A DNA stretch of 38,934 nt, from NCBI GenBank assembly GCA_007692495.1, contig REBZ01000097.1, forward strand, positions 1 to 38,934. The letters are read 5' to 3'. The translations under genes were made by a program, and so were the position numbers. The notes under the pieces were generated by a model that saw nothing but the letters and a program-made list of their open reading frames with translations, was not told the origin of the DNA and made no database searches. Source of the stretch: Alkalicoccus sp. (GTDB taxonomy: Bacteria > Bacillota > Bacilli > Bacillales > Salisediminibacteriaceae). Numbering within the stretch: the first letter of the stretch is position 1; the number at the start of each line of letters is the position of its first letter. Positions 32,847 to 38,934 of this stretch are shown one piece after another.

Positions 32847-33337
32847 TTTGCATTCCCCCGTTTCCTTGAATAATAATTTAACTCCTTATATTTCTTTCTA
32901 TAAAGGTCTCGTTGATTCCTTCTACAGCTCTGTTAAAGGTGATTGTTGGATGATAGAGGAGTGGAGGAGATCTGCTTCTTTCTATTTTTCCTAATAACAG
33001 GCTGAAAAACCGACCTGTATGATAAGAAGACGGAAGATTCCGCATGAGCAGATGTTATTAGAGTTCGTACAATAAATTTTATCTAAAATAATTACTTATA
33101 AACGACAAGGAAAAGATTGGATTTCTTGCCAATAATTAAAGAAACAGGCCTTTTAACTCATTTAATTTACCGTGTGTTTAATATAGTATAAGTCATAATA
33201 AGTCGTCAGAAAATTTTGTGTATCTGCAGAAAAGGGTAAAACTGTTGAAAGGCAGTGGCACAAAATGACGGGCCTAAGGAAGTTTTTTCTAAGGCGGCCG
33301 CATTGCCTGTCAGGTAACACTGGTAGGAGGTTTCCTC
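32847..33337. other. Non-coding region upstream of the sinI-like gene
   Basis: About 490 bases without a supported gene. The stretch near 33050-33230 is AT-rich (TTTAATATAGTATAAGTC) and probably holds the promoter of the SinI-like gene. A small GC-rich piece (GGCGGCCGCATTGCC, about 33293) precedes its ribosome site. Confidence 0.4.
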
Positions 33338-33484
33338 ATGAAGAAAAACACCGCACAGGAAGTGACGTGGGAGGAACTGCTGTTAGAAGCGAAGAATATC
33401 GGGCTGAAATGTGATGAAGTCAGAGACTTTTTTAAAAAGGATATGCGGACTGCACAGATGAGCAAAGAAGTAGAGGCAGTATAA
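33338..33484 (+). CDS. SinI-like anti-repressor micro-protein
   Basis: This 48-residue protein (MKKNTAQEVTWEELLLEAKN, then IGLKCDEVRDFFKKDM) has the SinI dimerisation-helix pattern: W-E-x-L-x-x-E-A-K-x-x-G-(I/L)-x-x-x-E-(V/I)-R-x-F-(L/F). B. subtilis SinI has the same spacing (VELMVEAKEANISPEEIRKYL). SinI binds SinR and frees biofilm genes. A strong AGGAGG ribosome site lies seven bases before the ATG, and a perfect terminator follows the stop, so it is a single-gene transcript. No sinR is beside it. The C-terminal residues (RTAQMSKEVEAV) differ from SinI. Confidence 0.75.
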   Translation: MKKNTAQEVTWEELLLEAKNIGLKCDEVRDFFKKDMRTAQMSKEVEAV

Positions 33485-33487
33485 AAA

Positions 33488-33518
33488 AGGAGGCCGGGAC
33501 AAATCCCGGCCTCCTTTT
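33488..33518 (+). terminator. Terminator behind the sinI-like gene
   Basis: GGAGGCCGGGA pairs perfectly with TCCCGGCCTCC around CAAA, with AAAA before and TTTT after. A decayed near-copy of this hairpin lies at 33933-33967. Confidence 0.9.
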
Positions 33519-33562
33519 CAGTTTTTTGATTAAATGATCGTTTCAGCCTATTTATTCCAGTC

Positions 33563-33909
33563 AGTGTATAGACTCCTTCTCTTACCGAGCCTGCCATGGG
33601 ACTGGTCTTCAGCTGTTTGGCCTGCGCCATGAATAAGAATCTTCAAACTGCGCTTCATCCCACCGGCGTCTCCGCTGTTACGGAGGTTAGCCATCTCTTT
33701 ATCGAAAAAACGGCTTTAATAAGGAAGTTTTTCATAATAGAAAACTCCTTCTTATTACCCTGCTGCAGCCGAAGGGACGACTCCGGGGCGATCAAGGACG
33801 AGGCGAAGATCCGTTTCTTCCAGCCTGTGGGCGGAAGAAATTAGCTGAGCCCGGCCCGCCCGGAAAGCGTTCCGGAAGGCGCAGGCAGGAAACCGTCTAT
33901 CTATACACT
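33563..33909. repeat. 347-bp element with inverted ends
   Basis: AGTGTATAGAC at the left and GTCTATCTATACACT at the right form imperfect terminal inverted repeats. The inside holds an AATAAGGAAGTTTT hairpin (about 33718-33757) and a GC-rich part (33770-33890: CGAAGGGACGACTCC, CCCGGAAAGCGTTCCGG) like the dispersed repeats of Bacillaceae. It has no transposase and no convincing ORF. Confidence 0.5.
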
Positions 33910-33927
33910 AAAAACACTTTATCAACA

Positions 33928-33978
33928 CCCGGAAAAGGAGGCGGGACAAATCCCGGGCTCCTTTTTTATGGTGTTAAT
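33928..33978. terminator. Orphan hairpin, near-copy of the sinI-like terminator
   Basis: AAAAGGAG-CGGGA with TCCCG-CTCCTTTTTT repeats the hairpin at 33488-33518 with a damaged stem. Outer arms AACACC and GGTGTT extend it. No gene lies between the two copies. It suggests a duplication around the 347-bp element. Confidence 0.6.
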
Positions 33979-34168
33979 TATGTATTGGAATAATTATTTT
34001 ACGTTGGAAATACTTATCTCCTGATCCTTCCAGTGGCTGCAATCTGTCTGCCTATATATTAAAAAACAGCTTTTCATGATTTTGATGAAAGGGTCATCAT
34101 GAAATATGTACTGCGTCAATTGTATAAGCAGCTTTATCCCTCAATTCAGAAAGGGCAGGATGTTGAAT
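33979..34168. other. Non-coding stretch
   Basis: AT-rich DNA with a TTTCATGA/TCATGAAA inverted repeat (34073-34104). A 23-codon ORF at 34099-34170 has a ribosome-site-like GAAAGGG, but nothing else supports it. Confidence 0.35.
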
Positions 34169-34215
34169 AAAAAAAGAACTGGCCCCGAAGAAATAAAAAT
34201 GCTGCGAGGCAGTTC
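34169..34215 (-). terminator. Terminator of the 60-residue protein gene
   Basis: On the minus strand GAACTGCC pairs with GGCCAGTTC (one bulge) across a long loop, followed by TTTTTTT. Confidence 0.65.
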
Positions 34216-34257
34216 CCGGGTGGTTATAAGTTTAAAATAAGTTCAATTATAAACAGG

Positions 34258-34440
34258 TTATTTCACGAGGATTTTAACTGAGAAATCTTTATAAGCCTGC
34301 TTCAGTTCATCATAACAACTGCGTGCGACTTCCTGGTCGGGAAGCATGATCTCTTCTAAAGACTGGCCGTTTCTCGGATCGAGAATATTCTGCATTTCAC
34401 CTTCAGCGTCAAGTACAATAACGGAATATTGCTTTTCCAT
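34258..34440 (-). CDS. Small hypothetical protein
   Basis: This 60-residue soluble protein (MEKQYSVIVLDAEGEMQNIL, DPRNGQSLEEIMLPDQEVARSC) has an alternating beta/alpha pattern with strands YSVIVLDAEG and FSVKILVK. No known motif was recognised. An AAAGGAG sequence lies 13 bases before the ATG, farther than usual. A terminator follows on the same strand, which supports a real monocistronic gene. Confidence 0.55.
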   Translation of the reverse strand: MEKQYSVIVLDAEGEMQNILDPRNGQSLEEIMLPDQEVARSCYDELKQAYKDFSVKILVK

Positions 34441-34698
34441 CAGCAGGAAAACACTCCTTTCTTTGTTTTAAATTCTCAAATATTTCATTTATATTACAAT
34501 TATATTACCTTTTTCCAAAAAATGAAACGTTAAATTATATTACACGTTTTCTTTTCTTTAATTTAGAAGGTGTGATTAAGGTCTTTGCTGATTGCTCGAG
34601 CAAGCTTCGCAGCAGATCTCCCGCAGGGAATATCTGCCGCTGCAAAGACTCCCCGAAAAGGTTTGAATGAAGACTGTAGGTTATATACAGGAATACAG

Positions 34699-35040
34699 TC
34701 AAAAACTTTTTTTAGCCGGCAGCACTTTTTCATACAAAATAAAGGAATATATTCGATAAAAGCCGGTTATAAGAAATAATAAGGCGATTACTCCGAACTG
34801 TATAATATCGAGAACAGGGTATAAAAATATCATCAGCAGGAATGATAGAATAACGCTTAAAGTACCGGATATTCCGTTAATAGGGTAATTGTCCAGCAGA
34901 AAGGACTTTTTTCCTTTCAGATCTTTTTCATAGCACTCGTCATGATAAGGGTAAACTTTTAAAATTCTTTTCGTTGTTATCAGCTCACGGCGTGAAGTCA
35001 CCGGCTTTTTGCACGAATTACAAAGTACAGGTTTTTTCAT
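34699..35040 (-). CDS. Small membrane protein with zinc-ribbon-like N-terminus
   Basis: This 113-residue protein begins with LCNSCKKPV and has another cysteine in HDECYEK. These three cysteines and a histidine may hold a metal. Two membrane helices follow (about residues 57-75 and 80-100). Such zinc-ribbon-plus-TM proteins are common and poorly described. GGAAAGGA lies upstream of the ATG. The gene diverges from ywaF. Confidence 0.6.
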   Translation of the reverse strand: MKKPVLCNSCKKPVTSRRELITTKRILKVYPYHDECYEKDLKGKKSFLLDNYPINGISGTLSVILSFLLMIFLYPVLDIIQFGVIALLFLITGFYRIYSFILYEKVLPAKKSF

Positions 35041-35112
35041 TTTTCATTATCCTTTCCACTTAACCGGTATTTCCCGGATCTTAAATGATCAAAACTTGAA
35101 AGGAGGAATTGG

Positions 35113-35805
35113 ATGTTTTTTGGCGGCGATCCTTCAGAAGCCCCTTTCGCAATGTTCGATATGCAGCATTTAATTGTTATAGGTGTTTTTTTCGGTGGGC
35201 TGGTATTCATTTATTTCAGCAGAAAACATAATGTGCCGAGAAAAGTAGAAATTGGTGCAGGTTTGTCCCTTGTGGTGTTTGAATTGGCACATCACCTCTG
35301 GCTTTTGTTTCACGGGCGTTGGGAGGTAGATTACGCTCTGCCGCTTCATCTGAGCAGCATAAGTGTCATACTGATTATTATACTCCTGTTTACCAGAAGC
35401 AGATGGTTATTTGAAATAGCCTTTCTCGTCGGCATTGGAGGAGCTGTACAGGCTGTAATGACCCCCGTACTCGTGTATGGCTGGCCTCATTTTCGTTTTA
35501 TACATTTTTTTTATACACACGTAGGAGTAATATGGGTGGTGTTTTATTTTCTCTGGCATAAAAAATTTCCTCTGACGGCCTGGAGCATTGTAAAAGCTAT
35601 GGTCTTCCTGAACTTACTGCTTCCGTTGGTATGGGTGATCAATATGCGCACAGGAGGCAACTACTGGTTCATTATGGAGAAACCATCCGGAGCAAGTCTG
35701 CTTGATATTCTCGGTCCGCATCCATGGTATATTTTAGGTATGGAGGCAGCAGCGCTCGTTTTATTCACCCTGTTATGGGTGGTTTTTGGCAGAAAAAGAA
35801 CGTGA
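35113..35805 (+). CDS. ywaF: YwaF/TIGR02206 family integral membrane protein
   Basis: This 230-residue protein has about seven membrane helices and family motifs FDMQHLIVIGVFF, ELAHHLWLLFHGRWEVDYALPLHLSSIS, HFRFIHFFYTHVGVIW and GGNYWFIMEKPSGASLLDILGPHPWYIL. Function is unknown. The gene has a GAAAGGAGG ribosome site, and another membrane protein gene follows after 60 bases. Confidence 0.88.
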   Translation: MFFGGDPSEAPFAMFDMQHLIVIGVFFGGLVFIYFSRKHNVPRKVEIGAGLSLVVFELAHHLWLLFHGRWEVDYALPLHLSSISVILIIILLFTRSRWLFEIAFLVGIGGAVQAVMTPVLVYGWPHFRFIHFFYTHVGVIWVVFYFLWHKKFPLTAWSIVKAMVFLNLLLPLVWVINMRTGGNYWFIMEKPSGASLLDILGPHPWYILGMEAAALVLFTLLWVVFGRKRT

Positions 35806-35865
35806 CTTTTCTCAGGAGACGGAACGTGATAAAGTAGGGTGGCTGAGAAAAAAGGGGTTTTATGC

Positions 35866-36324
35866 ATGCTTATAAAAAATAAAAAACTTTATTTAATACT
35901 TGCAGGGACGTGGGGAGCATTTTCGCTTCTGCTCATTATTTTTGTTCACATGCTTAACATGTATCCGGGCACGTCCTCGGTTTCCGAAGAGAACGGTGAA
36001 TGGACTGTCGAGCAGGGAATGATTAATTCAGAAGTTATAACGTTTGTCCCTGATGAACAGGACGCGCAGGTGACGGTTCAGCTTGCAGAGCAGCGATTTG
36101 ATCAGCTCGAGCAGGCTGCCGGCTTTACTTCACTGCTTCTCATATTTACGACGGGGCTTTCTCTGTACGTGTCGAGAATGGAAATTCAAACTTCTGTACA
36201 TAAAATTGCCGTAACAGGAACCTTTCTTCTGAGCGCTGCTGTACTGACAGTTTCTGTTTTGCGGTATACTGAAGCCCGGCAGGCAGCAGAAATATCGTTC
36301 AACGCATTGAAAAATTTTATGTAG
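35866..36324 (+). CDS. Membrane protein with extracytoplasmic loop, function unknown
   Basis: The ATG at 35866 (AAAGGGG site nine bases upstream) gives 152 residues; an in-frame ATG at 35839 is less likely. Helices lie at about 7-29, 85-102 and 113-133, with an acidic external loop (SVSEENGEWTVEQGMINSEVITFVPDEQ) between the first two. It probably shares a transcript with ywaF. No family was recognised. Confidence 0.6.
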   Translation: MLIKNKKLYLILAGTWGAFSLLLIIFVHMLNMYPGTSSVSEENGEWTVEQGMINSEVITFVPDEQDAQVTVQLAEQRFDQLEQAAGFTSLLLIFTTGLSLYVSRMEIQTSVHKIAVTGTFLLSAAVLTVSVLRYTEARQAAEISFNALKNFM

Positions 36325-36371
36325 CCGGTTTAGTTTTTGCGTTCCGGTAAAAGAACTTAATCAGCAAGCTG

Positions 36372-36411
36372 AAAAGGTTTTCCACTCATAATGGTGGAAA
36401 ACCTTTTTTTA
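36372..36411. terminator. Bidirectional terminator between convergent genes
   Basis: AAAGGTTTTCCAC pairs with GTGGAAAACCTTT around ATCATA-like loop bases, with a T7 run on the plus side and TTTTC on the minus side. It serves the plus-strand membrane gene and the minus-strand gene that ends at 36409. Confidence 0.85.
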
Positions 36412-36903
36412 TTCAGCCGGCTGTCTACCGCTGCTTTCGACAGGACTTTCACCTTCTGCAGTTTCTTCATCCATTAAGTAACGGTATTCGTAATCCGGTT
36501 CGTCTTCGAAAGTTACGAGGAGAAGGAATACAGGATCTTCCCCGGAGGTATTCTTTTCGATTTCCCATTCCCGCTCCGGGTATTCTTCCTGAAGATGCTC
36601 ATCAAGGATGGCCATTCTTTCCGGGATTTCTGTATAAATAATCTGGTAGGGACGTACAAGCCAGAACACAATACAGACGAGTGCGACCGCGAGAAATAAT
36701 GTGAAAGCAATCCCTTTCCCGACAAGGATGTGTTTAGGTATAAAAACTGAGGTGAAAAACAATAGAGCAGCTAAAACAGCTGTTCCTAAAGCCATCGCAG
36801 TTTCTACGTTGTTGGAATATTCGGCTATATAGGATTGATAAAAATATATGGAAACAGCTGCAACAGTAAAAAATACGAATATGCTTATTAACTTTGTTTT
36901 CAT
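36409..36903 (-). CDS. Membrane protein with acidic C-terminal domain, function unknown
   Basis: This 164-residue protein has three to four N-terminal membrane helices (about 5-25, 38-55 and 65-84). A cytoplasmic or external domain rich in E and D follows (about 95-164: EIPERMAILDEHLQEEYPEREWEIEKN, DEPDYEYRY). The last 20 residues look disordered. No family was recognised. No strong AGGAGG precedes the start (AAAAGGGGC is upstream). Confidence 0.6.
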   Translation of the reverse strand: MKTKLISIFVFFTVAAVSIYFYQSYIAEYSNNVETAMALGTAVLAALLFFTSVFIPKHILVGKGIAFTLFLAVALVCIVFWLVRPYQIIYTEIPERMAILDEHLQEEYPEREWEIEKNTSGEDPVFLLLVTFEDEPDYEYRYLMDEETAEGESPVESSGRQPAE

Positions 36904-37093
36904 TGCTGTGTCAAGCCCCTTTTATTTATTTTCCGCTATTAAGCGTACCATATGAAAAGCTCTAATTAAATAAAGCTTTTACAAAAGGAGACATCTTAAA
37001 AAATATTTATAAGCAGCTGAGCGGTGATTCAAATACTTCGACGACAGTTAGTGCAGCTCTGAAGAACGAAGCGGAGAAAACTTTTCCCGTAAG

Positions 37094-38248
37094 TTACAAA
37101 AAGTCAGAAAAGTATCCTGTGCAATTTAGAAGTCTTGCTACATTTTCAGCCGTCTGCTCCACGTGGGAGGGGGCTGACTTTTTCAGCTGATCGAGAGGGC
37201 CCGCTTCCGAAAGGGTGCTGAATACGGCGTCGATTCCCGATCCAAATACTGTTTCGTAACCTGAAGTGACAGTGCCGCAGAGGGCTATGACAGGTACTGG
37301 ATTAATGTTTTTTGTCAAAGAAGCGACATAAACAGGGGTTTTGCCGTGAATTGTCTGCTCGTTTATTCCGCCCTCTCCTGTTATTACAAAGTCTGCGTCA
37401 TGGAGGTGCTCCCTCAATCCAGTCATATCTGCAATGATTTCCGCTCCTTTTTCCATCGTCACCGGCAGAAACCCGAGAAATCCTGCGCCGAGGCCCCCGG
37501 CGGCACCTGCTCCGGGGGGAGTATCAATATCTAAAGAGAAAAGTTTTTTAACGACGGCTGCGTAATTCCCCAGAGCTTTGTCAAGCAGAGCGGTGTCTTC
37601 CGTAGAGGCACCTTTCTGAGGGCCGTAAACAGCAGAAGCTCCCCGTGCACCGGTAAGAGGATTATCTACATCACAAGCAACACGGAAGGAAGCCTGTTTC
37701 AGCCGTGGGTCCATCTTCTCTGGACATATGTGATGTAAATAAAGAAGCGGGGCACCTCCGCCGGGAAGCTCCCGGCCACTGCTGTCAGTGAAAGAAACTC
37801 CGAGCGCCTGGAGCATGCCTTTACCTCCGTCGTTGGTGGCACTCCCGCCAATACCGATAACGAAAGAACGGACACCCCGGTCCAGGGCGTGTAGAATAAG
37901 CTCACCGGTCCCGAACGTGGAAGCTTTTTTTACGTCCTGATCCTGTTTGGGGACAAGGTGAATACCTGAGGCTGCTGCCATCTCTATGACTGCTGTCTCT
38001 CCATCATCCGAAATTCCATAGCGGGCTTTCGTTTTTAATCCGATCGGACCATTTACTTCTGCATAAATATATTCGCCTTTCCAGGCATCCACAAGGGCCG
38101 TAACTGTACCTTCACCGCCGTCTGCCATAGGACAGACTACTGTCTCGGCGGAAGGCAGGACTTTTTTAATACCGCGCTCAGCGGCTTTCCCGGCTTCGAG
38201 GGATGATAATGTTTCCTTGAATGAGTCTGAAGCGATAACAATTTTCAT
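37094..38248 (-). CDS. glxK: Glycerate kinase (GlxK/GarK type I)
   Basis: This 384-residue enzyme phosphorylates glycerate with ATP. Motifs: MKIVIASDSFKETLSSLEAG at the start, CPMADGGEGTVTALVDAW (about 45-62), a glycine-rich IGIGGSATNDGGKGMLQALG loop, ACDVDNPLTGARGASAVYGPQKGA, and FVITGEGGINEQTIHGKTP. Whether it makes 2- or 3-phosphoglycerate is not settled. An earlier in-frame ATG at 38278 exists, but AAAGGAG lies nine bases before 38248, so that start is preferred. It is followed by about 190 non-coding bases with no clear terminator. Confidence 0.9.
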   Translation of the reverse strand: MKIVIASDSFKETLSSLEAGKAAERGIKKVLPSAETVVCPMADGGEGTVTALVDAWKGEYIYAEVNGPIGLKTKARYGISDDGETAVIEMAAASGIHLVPKQDQDVKKASTFGTGELILHALDRGVRSFVIGIGGSATNDGGKGMLQALGVSFTDSSGRELPGGGAPLLYLHHICPEKMDPRLKQASFRVACDVDNPLTGARGASAVYGPQKGASTEDTALLDKALGNYAAVVKKLFSLDIDTPPGAGAAGGLGAGFLGFLPVTMEKGAEIIADMTGLREHLHDADFVITGEGGINEQTIHGKTPVYVASLTKNINPVPVIALCGTVTSGYETVFGSGIDAVFSTLSEAGPLDQLKKSAPSHVEQTAENVARLLNCTGYFSDFL

Positions 38249-38309
38249 GGTTTTCGGCTCCTTTAGCAGCTTCGGCATAAAATAAAACAGTCGGCCCTTA
38301 AAAAGACTA

Positions 38310-38517
38310 CCTTGAAAATAACTCGTTTATGAAATGGACATAACGCTGCTGCACTCTTGGCGGAGCTTACCCGAGAGCCTAATTTTGATGGGAGAAACGT
38401 CCGCCAAAATGTATTCTCGAACCGCGCTGATCCTCCGGGTGTCCCCGCCTTCGCTGCACAGCGTTGGATATTTTCATTTTTATGGTGCAGTTTTAACTGG
38501 ATCAATGTCTCTGTTAT
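38310..38517 (+). repeat. Dispersed intergenic repeat, copy B
   Basis: About 208 bp matching copy A (10339-10556) in the same orientation from CCTTGAAAA to CTCTGTTA. Shared identical blocks include GACATAACGCTGCTGCACTC (first 18 bases exact) and the GATCCTCCGGGTGTCCCCGC segment. Changes between copies are mostly substitutions and short indels. It lies behind the glycerate kinase start, in the intergenic region. Confidence 0.85.
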
Positions 38518-38842
38518 AGTTCCCTGTTGTTATTGGAGTGCCTGCGGCATTTTTCCACGATTGCCGCGCATGCGGCTTCTCTGACGTCCGGGAGGGTCTT
38601 CGCGCCTTCCGCAGGCGTCTCGAAAAATCGCCTTGTCACTTTTTATAATGAATGAAGAATATGGTTCATAATCAGCAGAAGGACGTCTCTTTCATAGAAG
38701 AAATAACAAAACGGAAGCCGGCACGCTCGGAAAGCCTCCCCTTGGAAACGAAGGCGGACGTTTCTCCCATCCATATTTTATTTTCAAGGCAGCTTTAAAA
38801 AGTCGTGGACAGTTTTTTTAACTCTGTTACACGGCTGCTCAG
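38518..38842. repeat. GC-rich repeat region with inverted partial copy C
   Basis: No gene is seen. Positions 38753-38789 are the reverse complement of parts of copy B (GATGGGAGAAACGTCCGCC is identical, and CCTTGAAAATAA is shared). At 38811-38829 AACTCTGTTAC resembles the copy B end. The GC-rich stretch 38530-38640 looks like other degraded repeats. Confidence 0.6.
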
Positions 38843-38934
38843 TTAAAATAAATCAAGCACCCCATAAAGCAGTACAGCGGTTAAAGTAAGGACAGTGCCA
38901 ACCGCTGTTTCGTATGGAAACAGCTTTAACCGTT
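38843..38934 (-). CDS. C-terminal fragment of a membrane protein (start outside window)
   Basis: Reading on the minus strand from the window edge, the frame gives RLKLFPYETAVGTVLTLTAV and LLYGVLDLF, then TAA. It is a single hydrophobic helix with a basic flank, as at the end of a transporter or membrane enzyme. Only 29 residues are visible, so no name can be given; a chance ORF is possible. Confidence 0.4.
   Translation of the reverse strand, partial: RLKLFPYETAVGTVLTLTAVLLYGVLDLF

Noticed and set aside
33548-33694. 48-codon minus-strand ORF ending SLYTDWNK in the 347-bp element
   Set aside because: Weak ribosome site (AAAGAG directly at the ATG) and it runs across the inverted end of the element; mentioned only as part of that finding.
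33596-33844. 82-codon plus-strand ORF inside the 347-bp element
   Set aside because: No ribosome site and it overlaps a hairpin and GC-rich repeat sequence.
34099-34170. 23-codon ORF with GAAAGGG upstream
   Set aside because: Too short, overlaps an inverted repeat and the terminator of the opposite-strand gene; no similarity recognised.
1-38934. tRNA, rRNA, CRISPR arrays, transposase or integrase genes
   Set aside because: Looked for on both strands and none was recognised; small or degraded ones could be missed by eye.

Overview
The window looks like chromosomal DNA of a salt- and alkali-loving member of the Bacillaceae. Evidence for this is the strong AGGAGG-type ribosome sites, frequent U-tailed hairpin terminators, cre and CodY-like sites, a SinI-like protein, YwbE and YwaF homologues, a gas vesicle cluster in the Bacillus megaterium order, and very acidic secreted and accessory proteins. 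No tRNA, rRNA, CRISPR array, transposase or phage gene was seen.

Left part (1-3.4 kb): the 3' end of a histidine phosphatase gene, a small GAF-domain gene on the minus strand, an rRNA uracil-C5 methyltransferase (RlmD family), and a short membrane-protein ORF. A perfect 18-bp palindrome lies between the divergent GAF and rlmD genes.

Gas vesicle operon (3.5-10.2 kb): thirteen co-directional genes. The front holds acidic, coiled-coil accessory proteins (GvpP/T-like, GvpT-like, GvpU-like, GvpQ-like). Then come the shell protein GvpB/A and gvpR(O)-N-F-G-L-S-K-J. A strong hairpin terminator sits directly behind the shell gene, so shell protein can be made in excess over the assembly factors. A promoter with sigma-B-like and extended -10 features precedes the operon, and a terminator closes it.

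Transport block (10.9-16.9 kb): an oligopeptide ABC importer in appD-F-A-B-C order behind a CodY-like palindrome. Next come ywbE, two small membrane-protein genes, an orphan glycine-betaine-type binding lipoprotein, a sirtuin with an unusual N-terminal extension, and a lactate permease.

Right part (22.6-38.9 kb): a DUF2817 zinc-peptidase-like gene; a cobalamin riboswitch with a terminator in front of a class I ribonucleotide reductase operon (alpha, beta, flavodoxin); a YhdH/YhfP-type reductase; a LysM-SleB cell wall hydrolase; an AtoE-type fatty acid transporter behind a perfect cre site; a Gfo/Idh/MocA oxidoreductase; a SinI-like micro-protein; several small membrane proteins including YwaF; glycerate kinase; and the 3' tail of a membrane-protein gene.

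Two full copies and one inverted partial copy of an intergenic repeat of about 210 bp flank the gas vesicle operon end and the glycerate kinase gene. A separate 347-bp element with inverted ends lies between two near-identical terminator hairpins behind the sinI-like gene. The most distinctive features are the rearranged gas vesicle operon with its internal terminator and shared coiled-coil tails, the B12-controlled reductase operon, and the hidden SinI-like gene.
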